Positions 8,068-17,003 are shown, counted from the first letter of the stretch. The stretch is DNA of 64,000 nt from Trinickia soli (GCF_002879855.1 NZ_PNYB01000001.1:62001-126000), one strand, 5' to 3'. The notes: generated by a model from the letters alone, not told the origin. Translations and numbers: made by a program.

Positions 8068-9087
8068 ATGGCTACATTCGTTATTCCGAGGAAATCTGCC
8101 GTACCCGCCGTATCTTTTGCGCTTTTGCTGGCCGCGCTTCCAAGCCATGCATCGCCGGCGAGCGCCCATCGCATTGTTCGCCACGACGTCGCCGCAAGCC
8201 GTGCGGCTGCGGCTGGCCCGGCATCGGCGCCGCGTGATGCCGATATCCCGTCCGAACTCTGGCACGATCCCCGCTGGGTGCAAGGGCCGGCGGCCGTACA
8301 GCTCGGGCAGGTGGCATCATTCGCCGTTCCCGCCGGCTTTCGTGCGTTGCCGCCGTCGCAACACGCGGGAAACGGCGCGTCCGATCCTGCCGCAGATTCG
8401 GTGAGCGACGAGGACGAGCCGATCACGGCGTTGGTCGCACCGAACGATGGCAGCTGGTCCATGGGGCTTCAAATCGACCGGGTAGGCTACATCGATACGA
8501 GTTCGGTCCATCTCGATCCGGCGGATCTCGCGTCGACGATGGACTTTCGCGGCGCCCCCTCTGTATTCGATGCCTCGGCGCGCTCGCAGATTTCCAACAT
8601 GAAGGTGGTGACATGGGTGCGGGAGCCGCGATGGGATGCGGGCCAGCGCCGGCTCGATTGGATCGATAAGGAAACGGTGGTCGGCACGGGAGCGATTTCG
8701 GATACCACCTATCTGAACGCGGTGAAGCTGGGACGACGTGACGCGGTCAGCATGCAGCTCGAACTCGATGGCGACGACAGCAAGAACCGCGCGATCGCCT
8801 TGACGAAGACCTTCGATGAACTTGTCGGGCGGTTATCCTTCCGTCCCGGACAAGCCTACGCTGACTATCGGGACGGCGACGCCACCGCCACCCTCGCGCT
8901 GACCGATTACATCACGGGGCCCAAAACCGATCAGGAAAAGGCCGACGAAGCGAGAATTGCCAACTCCCTCGGCTTCGACTGGACAGGCTTTTTCGAGCGT
9001 ATCTTGCCGTTGGCCGGCGTCGCGTTCGCGGGCCTTGGCGCACGGCGCTGGCGGCAGACTCGGCGCAATGGGGGCAGTGCGGGCTGA
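8068..9087 (+). CDS. DUF2167 family membrane protein
   Basis: 339 residues. An N-terminal signal peptide or anchor (about 10-33, VSFALLLAALPSHA) is followed by the DUF2167 domain, with VQLGQVASFAVPAGF, then WVREPRWDAGQRRLDW and YLNAVKLGRRDAVSM. One C-terminal transmembrane helix (LPLAGVAFAGLGA) precedes basic residues. The start at 8068 (MATFVIPRK) puts the signal peptide at the N-terminus; an in-frame ATG at 7960 adds 36 unlikely residues. Function of the family is not known to me. It lies 48 bp before a histidine kinase gene on the same strand. Confidence 0.85.
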   Translation: MATFVIPRKSAVPAVSFALLLAALPSHASPASAHRIVRHDVAASRAAAAGPASAPRDADIPSELWHDPRWVQGPAAVQLGQVASFAVPAGFRALPPSQHAGNGASDPAADSVSDEDEPITALVAPNDGSWSMGLQIDRVGYIDTSSVHLDPADLASTMDFRGAPSVFDASARSQISNMKVVTWVREPRWDAGQRRLDWIDKETVVGTGAISDTTYLNAVKLGRRDAVSMQLELDGDDSKNRAIALTKTFDELVGRLSFRPGQAYADYRDGDATATLALTDYITGPKTDQEKADEARIANSLGFDWTGFFERILPLAGVAFAGLGARRWRQTRRNGGSAG

Positions 9088-9135
9088 ACGTGCGTGAATC
9101 GGCGCGCGAGAATAATGTCAATGTGAACGACCACC

Positions 9136-10581
9136 ATGTACTCGTTATTGCCCGCATTCGTGTCGGCGTTGTTTCTTGGCTTCGGCCTTTACGTGTTGAT
9201 CACGGAGGGCGTGACGCGCGTTTCGGTTCCTTTCGTCGCGATGTGCGCAACGACGTTCGTATGGCAAGGGGCTTGGGCCTTCTTGTTTCAAACCACCCAT
9301 GCGGACACGGCGGCTGTGCTGGTGAAGGTCGGATATTTCTTCATCCTGTTCCTGCCTACCACGCTCTATCATTTTTCCGTAGAAGTGGTTTCGCGCCGCA
9401 GCGAGCGCTCCGCGCTGCTCGCGTCGTACGCCCTGTGCATCGTGCTCGCGATACTCTTGATCACCAGTAATCGCATCGTCGACGGTTTCAATTCGCACTT
9501 CTTCGGCGATTACCCGAGGGCCGGCCGGCTTCACCCCATCCACGTGATCCAGACGGTCCTGGTGGTGAGCCGCAGTGCGTGGCTGATCTTCACTGCCCGC
9601 CGCGATGCACGGGCGGCGGGCGTGCGCAAGCTGCTGAGCTTTTGCCTGCTGGGCGTCGTCATCTATTCGTTTGCGGCGGTCGACTACGCCGTCAACTACG
9701 GGTATGGCTTTTATCCGTCGGGATTCGTTTTCATCACCCTCAGTTTGGGCATTCTCGCCGTCGCGATCGTTCGCTATGGTTTGATGGGGCCGTACTTGTT
9801 GCTGGCGACGATGGCGCATGAGGTCGCCACTCCGCTCGCGACGATCGGCATGCATGCCGACGAGTTGCGCAGCGCGCTTCCCGAACTGATGCGCGGATAT
9901 CGATTGGCGGTGCAGCATCGCCTGTGCGAGGACAAGCTGTATTCGTTGGATGAGCCGGATAGACTGCCGGGCCTCGCGTCGGCTATCCGTCGTCAGGTCA
10001 ACAGCACGAGCGTGGTGATGGAGATGTCGCTCGCCTTGCTGACCTTGCGGCGATTGGACAAACGCAGTTTCGCGGCCTATTCCATCAAAGCGTGTGTCGA
10101 CGCGGCGCTTGACCGATTTCCGTTTCGTGCCGGCGAACGAGAGCTGGTGTCCACGGTTCGGATCGATCCGGGGCTTCAGTTTTCAGGTTCGGATTCGCTG
10201 CTGATCTTCGTGCTCTTCAATTTGTTGAAGAACGCGCTCCAGGCGATTCAGGCGAGCGGAAAGGGCGACATTCATATCGAGGCGCAAAGTAGCGACGGTT
10301 TCGGCGTCCTGCGCTTCAGCGACACGGGGCCGGGCATCGCGCCCGATGTGCTAGCGCAGATCTTCGAGCCGTTTTATTCCACCAAGGCACCTGGCCGCGG
10401 ATCCGGTGTGGGTTTGACGTTCTGCCGGCGCGTGTGTGAGGCATTCGGGGGCAGCATCGCTTGCGAGTCGGAACTGGGCGAGCATACAACCTTCATCTTG
10501 CGGCTACCCGAGCCCGGTTCGGCGATGGATCGCGGACGGCACGATCCATCGCCTTCATCACGACGCTATCGCCTCGGGTAA
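9136..10581 (+). CDS. Membrane sensor histidine kinase of the CqsS/LqsS type
   Basis: 481 residues. Residues 1-222 contain about seven hydrophobic helices with almost no periplasmic domain, as in 7TMR-type and CqsS/LqsS/JqsK kinases. The H-box is MAHEVATPLATIG with phospho-acceptor His228. The ATPase part shows NLLKNALQAI, DTGPGIAPDVL, IFEPFYSTK and GSGVGLTFCRR. No receiver domain is fused. An atypical response regulator lies 0.8 kb downstream, with a convergent thioesterase gene between. In the Lqs, Cqs and Jqs systems such kinases detect alpha-hydroxyketone autoinducers; that ligand is an inference here. The ATG at 9136 has no strong Shine-Dalgarno. Confidence 0.85.
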   Translation: MYSLLPAFVSALFLGFGLYVLITEGVTRVSVPFVAMCATTFVWQGAWAFLFQTTHADTAAVLVKVGYFFILFLPTTLYHFSVEVVSRRSERSALLASYALCIVLAILLITSNRIVDGFNSHFFGDYPRAGRLHPIHVIQTVLVVSRSAWLIFTARRDARAAGVRKLLSFCLLGVVIYSFAAVDYAVNYGYGFYPSGFVFITLSLGILAVAIVRYGLMGPYLLLATMAHEVATPLATIGMHADELRSALPELMRGYRLAVQHRLCEDKLYSLDEPDRLPGLASAIRRQVNSTSVVMEMSLALLTLRRLDKRSFAAYSIKACVDAALDRFPFRAGERELVSTVRIDPGLQFSGSDSLLIFVLFNLLKNALQAIQASGKGDIHIEAQSSDGFGVLRFSDTGPGIAPDVLAQIFEPFYSTKAPGRGSGVGLTFCRRVCEAFGGSIACESELGEHTTFILRLPEPGSAMDRGRHDPSPSSRRYRLG

Positions 10582-10591
10582 ATCAGCTCGT

Positions 10592-11098
10592 TTAGTTCGT
10601 TTGCTTCGTCCCCGGCGGGGCGATCAGTTGGTACTCCATGAACCGCTCGCCCATGTTGCCGGGCATCCGTCGAATGCGTTTGTCCGGGCCCGCGAACACG
10701 ACTTGCTGATACCCCATCGAAACGGGCCGGCCGTCCACGTAAAAGCGGAACAACAAATAGGCCGAGCATTGCTTGACCTCGAGCGTGTTGAGGTAGCAAT
10801 CCACGCGCTGGAACGGGAACGTCTCCTGGACGTACTCTTGATGCGCGCGCTTGGTGACAAATGCCCCCTTGATGCCGAGCATGTCGTCATTCACGCATTG
10901 GTGAAACCAACGCTCGCGGCAGATGCCCTGCCATTCGAAGTAGCGAGAGAAGTAAGTGTTCATATAGGCGTTCGAATCCTTCAGATAGATGTCGATGACA
11001 TGATGAAAGGTCTTGTTGGCTGCAACGTCCGCCGCGAGGGGCGTCAGCAATGCGGCGCCGGTGGACAGGAGTTGGGGAATTGCGTCACGTGTCGACAT
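10592..11098 (-). CDS. Hotdog-fold thioesterase-like protein
   Basis: 168 residues. The segment FHHVIDIYLKDSNAYMNTYF followed by SRYFEWQGICRERWF matches the 4HBT/hotdog signature in which an Asp and the long helix (here YFEWQG) shape the acyl-CoA or acyl-ACP site; enediyne-type thioesterases read similarly. The start at 11098 is preceded by AGGA at 8 nt. It is convergent with the histidine kinase (10-bp gap) and diverges from the response regulator. This placement suggests a metabolic step linked to the signal, but substrate and role are unknown. It could also be an unlinked housekeeping thioesterase. Confidence 0.65.
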   Translation of the reverse strand: MSTRDAIPQLLSTGAALLTPLAADVAANKTFHHVIDIYLKDSNAYMNTYFSRYFEWQGICRERWFHQCVNDDMLGIKGAFVTKRAHQEYVQETFPFQRVDCYLNTLEVKQCSAYLLFRFYVDGRPVSMGYQQVVFAGPDKRIRRMPGNMGERFMEYQLIAPPGTKQTN

Positions 11099-11404
11099 GA
11101 AATAGTCCTGCAAAAAAATCGCTACTAGCGGTAGCGGCCCGTTCCCCGGAAGTGGGGAATGCGCGATTCTTGCAGTTCATGCAACATTTATCTTGCGGAC
11201 AGCGCAAAAATGCAGATGATCCAATTAAGTTGGCGTGAACGCAGGCTGTGCATCGGCCTTTGTGATGTGGATATTTGCATAAAATGATAGGATTGCCTGA
11301 TCTAGACGGGGTACGGGATAATCGCCCCGTCGGCTCTTTGCGTACGGCCGGCGGCCATTGTTTAGGCCATCCGGTCGATACCCGTCCCTTTGGTTGAGGT
11401 TGGA

Positions 11405-12361
11405 ATGAGTCCGTTTGTCAGGCAGCCCATGCTTCACCCTGCATCGGTCGTTTTTCTGGACGACAGCGAGGATTTCCTGCACGGTTTGCAGGGGATCTTT
11501 CGCGATCGCGAGTTGAACTGGTTTTTTTCGAAACCGCAGGCCGCGCTCGATTTCATGGCGTCTCGCCATCGCCGCCCGCCCGCTGTCCGCATTGCGGGAA
11601 CCAACGTTTCGGAAATCGAACGGGCCTCCAATGCATTGGGCCGGGACGCACTCAGCGATGAATCGAGGTTTGAAGAGATCGCCGCGGTGGTGGTGGACTA
11701 CGAAATGCCGGAAATGGATGGCATCCGGTTTCTCTCGTCGATCGGCGATGTGGAATGCACCAAAATCTTGCTCACCGGTGCGGCAGGTTATCGGGAGGCG
11801 GTGGATGCCTTCAACGCAGGGTTGATCGATGTGTATTTAAGAAAAACCGATGCCGATATGCCTGGCAAGCTGGCGGCCGTGCTGGCCGAAGCGAACAAAA
11901 AGCATTGCGCGGCGAGAGGCCACATCGGTGTGCACGATATCGGGACTGCCTACGCCGATCCGAGGGTCCTCGACTTGCTCGGCGAATTGGCTGCTCGCGA
12001 AAAACTGGTGGAGTATTACTGGCGTCCTGAACAGAACGCGGTGTTGATGTTCGACGCCATGGCCAACCCGAGTGTTTTCATTGCTTGGGATGCGGAGGAA
12101 TGGGCGTTTCAGATCGACACGGTGGCGGACGCGGACGGTCCCAAGTGGTTGCGACAGGGGCTGGAAGATCGCTCGATCATACCGCTGTTTTGGCCGTATC
12201 AGGCATATCATCCCGCGCTGACGTTCATTCCAACGGCGAAGCCCATTCCCGTTCCGGGCTGGGAAGGCGCGTTATATAGTCTGACGCGGCTCGACGCATC
12301 CGAGATCGATGCGGGGCTGACCACGTTCGCACAATGGCGGAGGTCGAAGCGCGAGGCTTGA
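11405..12361 (+). CDS. LqsR/JqsR-like atypical response regulator
   Basis: 318 residues. The receiver domain begins with ASVVFLDDSEDFL (acidic pair Asp19-Asp20) and carries a phospho-acceptor in VVVDYEMPEMDG (Asp98). About 40 extra residues (near 50-90) separate strand 2 from strand 3. LqsR of Legionella also has a displaced acceptor (Asp108). The segment LLTGAAG holds the conserved Thr. The C-terminal half (about 170-318) is not a standard HTH output; it resembles the LqsR-type output region. The start at 11405 has GAGG at 11396-11399. The gene pairs with the upstream CqsS-type kinase. Confidence 0.75.
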   Translation: MSPFVRQPMLHPASVVFLDDSEDFLHGLQGIFRDRELNWFFSKPQAALDFMASRHRRPPAVRIAGTNVSEIERASNALGRDALSDESRFEEIAAVVVDYEMPEMDGIRFLSSIGDVECTKILLTGAAGYREAVDAFNAGLIDVYLRKTDADMPGKLAAVLAEANKKHCAARGHIGVHDIGTAYADPRVLDLLGELAAREKLVEYYWRPEQNAVLMFDAMANPSVFIAWDAEEWAFQIDTVADADGPKWLRQGLEDRSIIPLFWPYQAYHPALTFIPTAKPIPVPGWEGALYSLTRLDASEIDAGLTTFAQWRRSKREA

Positions 12362-12390
12362 GGCCTTAGTCCTTAGACGCGGTAGGCGCA

Positions 12391-12409
12391 GGCGGCCGTG
12401 AGGGCCGCC
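12391..12409 (+). terminator. Possible hairpin terminator after the response regulator
   Basis: A perfect 7-bp GC stem (GGCGGCC/GGCCGCC) with a 5-nt loop lies 30 bp after the stop. The U-tract is weak (CGATTCTT), so this is tentative. Confidence 0.4.
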
Positions 12410-12452
12410 CGATTCTTGATGCAGATTTAAAGCGCCGGCTAAACGAGTCGAT

Positions 12453-12747
12453 TTAAAAGCGCGGTTCAGCCTCGAGCATGCGGTCTCGCGGGCTCGTAGC
12501 GTGCTCGACCCCGTCGCGAATGGCGGCCACGCGGCGCGTCAAGCGCGGATGCGTGCGCGAGATCTCCGTGAGAAAACCGAAGATCGGCGGCACCATGCTT
12601 CCTTGTTCCATCCGAGCATCTGCAGCGCGGTGCGCGATGCGTGCAGATCCTTCGAAAGATAGGCGCCGATGCTGTCGCAGGTGTATTCGCGCGAGCGCGA
12701 ATAGGCTTTCCCGAGGAACGGAATGAACAATGCGGGCAGTATCGATT
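12453..12747 (-). pseudogene. Fragment of an M48-type metallopeptidase
   Basis: On the minus strand the frame SILPALFIPFLGKAYSRSRE followed by YTCDSIGAYLSKDLHASRTA is typical of the membrane-proximal part of HtpX/M48 peptidases. A frame change then leads into PPIFGFLTEISRTHPRLTRR, another conserved M48 segment, and the stop at 12453. The HExxH active site and N-terminal membrane helices are missing, and a TAA lies just upstream of the first piece. It is a dead remnant. Nothing codes convincingly between 12748 and 12916. Confidence 0.75.
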
Positions 12748-12916
12748 ACAGCATGCCGAAATCTCGTTACGGCTCGTGTATAGTGCGCTCGCTGCCTCGC
12801 AGTCGCTTCCGCCGAATGTGTGGCTGCGATTGTTTTTCTTGGATCGATCCGATCGAAGTGGCAAGCCGGTGGGCGCCGGTAAGCGTCGGTAAGCAAACCC
12901 ATGCAGATTTCCATTC

Positions 12917-13453
12917 ATGAATCAGCAGCCGAAAACCACGTTGATCGACACGACGCTAGAGCGCATTGAGGCCAACCTCGTCCTCAGCCGCGCCGACGAG
13001 AAAACCGTCGAACTCTATCGTGTAACGACGCGCGACGGTTGCTATTTCGCCGCTCGCGGCGACCTCGATCGAGAAGCCTTCCAGCATATCGAGCAATTGC
13101 AGCCGGGCATGGCGGTGCGAGTCTGTGCCTTCGACGAGCGCGGCCGGCGCCATATCGCGTGGATGAGGGGCATCGAACGCAGCTTGCCTCCTTATGATTT
13201 GCTCGGGCAAAGACAGCGGAATTTGACGCTGCTGCCCATTTCATTGGCGTTGCTCTCGCTGAGTGTTGTCGCCGTGGGGATTCCCGCGTCGACGATTACG
13301 TTTCTGGCTCTGCTCATAGCGATCATCAGCTTATTCGGTTGCGCGATCGCGATCGGTGGACTGATCAGTTCGCTCAATCCGGCACGGATCGAAGCTCAGG
13401 AGCGCTGGCAGAGCGAACCGTACCGGTTTGTTGCGCAAGGGAGCGATCGATGA
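12917..13453 (+). CDS. Hypothetical two-helix membrane protein
   Basis: 178 residues. The N-terminal ~95 residues are soluble and strand-rich (TVELYRVTTRDGCYFAARGD). Two transmembrane helices follow near 102-122 and 124-150 (LTLLPISLALLSLSVVAVG and FLALLIAIISLFGC). I do not recognise the family. The stop overlaps the start of the next gene by 4 bp (ATGA), so the two are translationally coupled and probably act together. The soluble domain would face the cytoplasm if the positive-inside rule holds. Confidence 0.6.
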   Translation: MNQQPKTTLIDTTLERIEANLVLSRADEKTVELYRVTTRDGCYFAARGDLDREAFQHIEQLQPGMAVRVCAFDERGRRHIAWMRGIERSLPPYDLLGQRQRNLTLLPISLALLSLSVVAVGIPASTITFLALLIAIISLFGCAIAIGGLISSLNPARIEAQERWQSEPYRFVAQGSDR

Positions 13454-14052
13454 CGATCGATACTGTCCAAATCATTTCGGGGGGCGTGATATCGGCGAGC
13501 CAGAAGCCGATCGTCATTGACGTCTGGAGTCCGAATCTGGGGCCCACGACCGATCAGGACGAACAAATCACGGTACGGCTCGATTCGATCGATCGGCCGC
13601 TGATACTCAAGACGGGCACGACGCGCGAGCTGTTCATCGGCACGGGCGATCGATTGGATGTGGCATACATCGAGCTTCCCGATCGTCTGGCGATCCTGGG
13701 TATCCGGAATGTGAAGGATGGCTCGGTGTATCTGGTGCGCACCGCGGACGTCGTTAGCGCCCGCCGGGAAATCTATACGACGCTTTCTGCCCAGATCGTT
13801 TGCGCGATCGTTGCCGGGCTGATGGGTTTCGTCAAACGCAGCATCCATGTCGTCGTCGAGCCATTGCTCCTCGGTGTGGCGGTTTGCGCGGGTTTGGGCG
13901 CGGTGAGTGCCATCGTGCGCACGGTGTCCGGACGCAGTGTATGGCCCGACGTCAGAAAACTCGTGCAACCGGGTGGCAAACGTGAGATGGACGCAGCGCG
14001 CAAAGCACTTGTGCTCGAACCCGACGAAGTGCGCGCGATTCGGTTTCTTTGA
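13450..14052 (+). CDS. Hypothetical membrane protein coupled to its upstream neighbour
   Basis: 200 residues starting MTIDTVQIISGG; the ATG overlaps the previous stop (ATGA). Residues 1-100 form a soluble, strand-rich domain (DEQITVRLDSIDRPLILK). Two hydrophobic stretches (about 113-126 and 137-158, VVVEPLLLGVAVCAGLG) follow, then a basic C-terminal tail. The architecture repeats that of the upstream protein (soluble N-domain plus two helices), which suggests an ancient duplication or a heteromeric complex. No family recognised. The unusual start spacing rules out the longer frame from 13339. Confidence 0.6.
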   Translation: MTIDTVQIISGGVISASQKPIVIDVWSPNLGPTTDQDEQITVRLDSIDRPLILKTGTTRELFIGTGDRLDVAYIELPDRLAILGIRNVKDGSVYLVRTADVVSARREIYTTLSAQIVCAIVAGLMGFVKRSIHVVVEPLLLGVAVCAGLGAVSAIVRTVSGRSVWPDVRKLVQPGGKREMDAARKALVLEPDEVRAIRFL

Positions 14053-14242
14053 AATCGCCCGCGCCTCTCGGCGGTTCTTCTTTGGCGGCGCGCGCGGCAC
14101 TGCCCGCAATGCTGGCTAATAGTCTGGTTGGCCACAGCGCAGGCTAGGTAGTCGGACCTGAACAATCCTGTGAGGCATGTGCAATCAGGCCGTGAGGGCG
14201 AAACGGTGTTGTTGGATTTGCAGGAAGCAGGCATATTGACGC

Positions 14243-15169
14243 GTGAATCCTGCAAATCCTGACGAGGTGTGGATGGGTTCGAAGACGCCGGTGCCACAGG
14301 GAGATTTTTTCCGTCAACCGCTGCGCGAGCAGATCAACTTGAAGCATCCGTTGATTGGCCTTGCCGATCTGATCGACTGGGATCGGTTGAGCACGGCGAT
14401 GAGCGCGAGCTTTGTGTCGCCCCGCGGGCGACCGGCAACCTCGCCGCGTTTGATTGCAGGGCTGCTGTACTTGCAGCACGCGTTCAATCTGTCGGACGAG
14501 GAGGTCGTTTGGCAATGGCTTGAGAACCCGTACTGGCAAGTGTTCACCGGCGAGACGTTCTTACAGACGCAGCCGCCGATCGATCCGTCGAGCCTGACGC
14601 GCTGGCGCAAGCGGCTAGGCGAGGCTGGTGTGGAAGAACTGCTGGCCGAGACCATCGAGGCGGCCAAACGAGGGAACGTCATCAAGACGTCGAGCCTGAA
14701 GCGGGTAATCGTCGATACGACGGTCATGGAGAAGGCGTTTGCGCATCCCACCGATTCGCGCTTGCTCGAACGTTGCAGAGAACATTTGGTGAAGGCTGCT
14801 GCGCGGCATGGCCTGAAGCTGCGGCAGAACTACAACCGTGAAGCGCCACGACTGGCGGGCCGGATTGGCCGCTACGCGCATGCGAAGCAGTACAAGCGGA
14901 TGAAGAAAGCGTTGCGCACTTTGCGTTCGCGATGTACGCGCTGCATGTCGGATCGAGGCGATTGGCTGGCAGAGGCTTTTTTTCGAGCCGTTTTCGACGG
15001 TGACTACGAGTACTGCGGCCCTTGGGACGAGGTGCGTCGGCGCCACGGCTGTTTCAAAGTGGCGAATGCCTACGAATGGGCTAGAGGCACCAACGAGATT
15101 ATCGGCATCTTGAATACGTTGCCCAGGCCATGCTCGAGAGTCGAGTTGATCGAGGCCTTCGGGCTGTAA
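14243..15169 (+). pseudogene. Truncated IS5-family transposase fused to the 3' end of an unrelated gene
   Basis: From a GTG at 14243, about 230 residues match IS5-family transposases: PLIGLADLIDWDRL, SPRLIAGLLYLQHAFNLSDE, PPIDPSSLTRWRKRLGEAG and the first DDE Asp in VIVDTTVMEKAF. Near 14935 the transposase ends abruptly. The same frame continues into unrelated sequence (DWLAEAFFRAVFDGDYEYCG to ELIEAFGL) until TAA at 15167. The second and third catalytic acidic residues are missing, so it is inactive. The tail looks like the 3' end of an array gene cut by the IS, since a GGAAAAC box follows its stop. Confidence 0.75.
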
Positions 15170-15187
15170 ATGGTACGTCGGAAAACT

Positions 15188-15625
15188 ATGGCAAGGTCGA
15201 TCGAAGATGTATTCATGGTGCTGACCGCCAACTCGGTCGAAGAGATTGTCCGCCGAGGAGGCGTCGCGTATTGGATCGCGGACGCTCAGCGCGTGGGCGG
15301 ATGCCGGTATGTGATTGCCGCGCGCAACCGCAACGATCGCCACGAGGAGCCCGGGGGAGAGGAAGAGCACGGTGCAGCGTTCTTCATCGGGGAAATCGGG
15401 AAGGGCATTTACACGCGCGACGAGCCTGGGTACGAACGACGCATCATTGTCGGCGTGACGCGCTTCGCTAGAGTGGATATCCCGGGCGTTTGGGCGCCAC
15501 GTGGCAGTAATCCCGTGCGGTACGGTTCGATGAGCGAACTGCCCGTCGAACTCGATAGCCTCAGGTGGGTACCGTGGCCCCGCGCCCGCGCGGTTCGGGG
15601 TCTCGTCAAGGTAATAGAGCTCTGA
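15188..15625 (+). CDS. Hypothetical protein of the accessory array
   Basis: 145 residues beginning MARSIEDVFMVLTANSVEEI; the middle is rich in charged residues (RHEEPGGEEEHG) and precedes a strand-rich half with FFIGEIGKGIYTRDEPGY. No family recognised. The ATG at 15188 lies directly after a CGGAAAAC box (15179-15186), whose GGA may serve as the ribosome-binding site; an ATG at 15170 is an alternative that begins right after the previous stop. Another GGAAAAC box (15638) follows its own stop codon. Confidence 0.55.
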   Translation: MARSIEDVFMVLTANSVEEIVRRGGVAYWIADAQRVGGCRYVIAARNRNDRHEEPGGEEEHGAAFFIGEIGKGIYTRDEPGYERRIIVGVTRFARVDIPGVWAPRGSNPVRYGSMSELPVELDSLRWVPWPRARAVRGLVKVIEL

Positions 15626-15660
15626 TCAAGGTTTCGCAGGAAAACCTCGCGTACCGACTT

Positions 15661-16023
15661 GTGGCGCGGCATGGCGTCACTACCACTCCTGCCGCGTATC
15701 GCGGGCTCGACCCTCATAGCCCTCTGCTTAGGGCTGGCGACGGCGAGCCATTCACGTTCACGCGGCGCGTCACTGGAAGCGGCGCGATCAGCTATTCATG
15801 CGAGTCCTTGACGGAGATTGTCCGGCGATTGCACCAGCAGGCAGGCATCGAAGGCGGTGACGCTTCGGCTGCCCGGCGCAGCTTTGCTGTCCAACTTCAC
15901 CGGCAAGGTCGGTCGCTGAAACTCATCCAGACGCTGATCGGCGTTTCTAGCCTGTCTGCCGTTAAAAACCTCATCGAGGCCGATCCGGTGCGGCTGGCAG
16001 CGATTGTGAGCGGGGTGATCTAG
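15661..16023 (+). CDS. Short tyrosine-recombinase-like protein (C-terminal domain only)
   Basis: 120 residues from GTG 15661. The C-terminal half, SLTEIVRRLHQQAG followed by SAARRSFAVQLHRQGRSLKL and IQTLIGVSSLSAVKNL, follows the pattern of the catalytic end of phage-type integrases: an R-R-S/T-F-A segment, then helix and LIG. The nucleophilic Tyr and the first active-site Arg box are not evident. It is a degenerate integrase piece or a small DNA-binding protein derived from one. It begins after a GGAAAAC box (15638) and sits before the FitAB pair. Confidence 0.45.
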   Translation: MARHGVTTTPAAYRGLDPHSPLLRAGDGEPFTFTRRVTGSGAISYSCESLTEIVRRLHQQAGIEGGDASAARRSFAVQLHRQGRSLKLIQTLIGVSSLSAVKNLIEADPVRLAAIVSGVI

Positions 16024-16118
16024 GCTGGCCTGCGGAGCGCGAAAGGCGCAGCCGTTTGGAGCCGTAACTTGTCAGGTTGGCACTCGCGCGCAGCGCGTGA
16101 TGGCGTGTCGCCTGAATT

Positions 16119-16166
16119 TGCTATCAATGCTTGCACTTCTCGCGCGGCATGCTATCATTGATAGCA
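16119..16166 (+). promoter_or_regulatory. Palindromic operator of the FitAB-type module
   Basis: The near-perfect palindrome GCTATC-ATT-GATAGC (16151-16165) lies 22 bp before the antitoxin start. Its right half, ATTGATAGCA, is the exact reverse complement of TGCTATCAAT at 16119-16128, so three half-sites are present. Autorepression by the RHH antitoxin with toxin as co-repressor is usual for this family. Confidence 0.7.
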
Positions 16167-16187
16167 ATTCGAATGTTGGGGTAAATC

Positions 16188-16421
16188 ATGGCAAATCTCC
16201 TGGTTAGAAATGTGGATGAGGGACTTGTCCAAAGCCTGCGCGAGCGGGCCGCAGCCCATGGGCGCAGCGCCGAAGCCGAGCATCGCGAGATTTTGGCAAA
16301 GGCGCTACGCGCTCCACAGCGCAAGACGTTCGCAGAAGTGTTGATGAGCATTCCGAACGTCGGAACTGATGCCGATTTTGCGCGCGTGGATGACGGTGAG
16401 GCAGCGAATGTATTTGGTTGA
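16188..16421 (+). CDS. FitA-like ribbon-helix-helix antitoxin
   Basis: 77 residues. The N-terminal RHH motif is MANLLVRNVDEGLVQSLRER followed by AAAHGRSAEAEHREIL, very close to the FitA/VapB pattern. The C-terminal third would wrap the toxin. The stop (16419-16421) overlaps the toxin start at 16408 by 14 bp. The palindromic operator lies just upstream. Confidence 0.9.
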   Translation: MANLLVRNVDEGLVQSLRERAAAHGRSAEAEHREILAKALRAPQRKTFAEVLMSIPNVGTDADFARVDDGEAANVFG

Positions 16422-16827
16422 TACCAACGTCATCAGCGAAATACGGAAGCGGGATCGAGCGGACAAGGGCGTAATGGCTTTCTTCCGCAAGGCGGCGCAG
16501 GATGATGCCGATCTGTACCTCTCGGTGGTAACGATTGGCGAACTGCGGCGCGGTGTGGAAATCATTCGTCATCGTGGCGACAAGCCCCAGGCAACGCGAC
16601 TTGAAAAATGGCTCGATGGCGTGCGTCGGGAGTTTGCTTCGAACGTTCTGGCGGTGGACGAGGAGATAGGGCAGCTATGGGGACGCCTGCGCGTCCCTCA
16701 TCCCGAACACTCGCTCGACAAGTTGATCGCGGCAACTGCGTTGATTCACGACCTGATTGTGGTGACGCGGAACGTCGATGATTTCGCTGGAACAGGTGCC
16801 CGCGTGCTGAACCCGTTCAAGGGGTAG
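16408..16827 (+). CDS. FitB/VapC-type PIN-domain toxin
   Basis: 139 residues with an intact PIN core: LVDTNVISEIRKR (first Asp), VVTIGELRRGVEII (Glu) and LDKLIAATALIHDL then VVTRNVDDF (C-terminal acidic residues). It is expected to be an RNase neutralised by the upstream RHH protein. The start at 16408 (MYLVDTN) begins the first strand exactly; an upstream ATG at 16369 lies inside the antitoxin frame. It is the only intact toxin-antitoxin pair in the window and may stabilise the accessory array. No GGAAAAC box follows it, unlike most of its downstream neighbours. Confidence 0.92.
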   Translation: MYLVDTNVISEIRKRDRADKGVMAFFRKAAQDDADLYLSVVTIGELRRGVEIIRHRGDKPQATRLEKWLDGVRREFASNVLAVDEEIGQLWGRLRVPHPEHSLDKLIAATALIHDLIVVTRNVDDFAGTGARVLNPFKG

Positions 16828-17003
16828 TGCCAGGACGGTATTGTCAAGTTGTTCGGTAGGCGCAGGAGCGAGGGCGAAGGGAGAAGGTAATGGATCGGCT
16901 TACGCGGGCATGCGGACGCACGAAGCCTTTTCCCAGGCCGCGAAGGCCTGTGCGCGTGCTTGGCGTTTGTGTTGCGCGTTGCCGTGGTAGCGGCAGCCCA
17001 TGA

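Noticed and set aside
14615-15370. Long minus-strand frame of about 250 codons opposite the IS5-family fragment
   Set aside because: It overlaps the recognised transposase antisense, has no family motif and spans the fusion joint; it is a GC-driven shadow.
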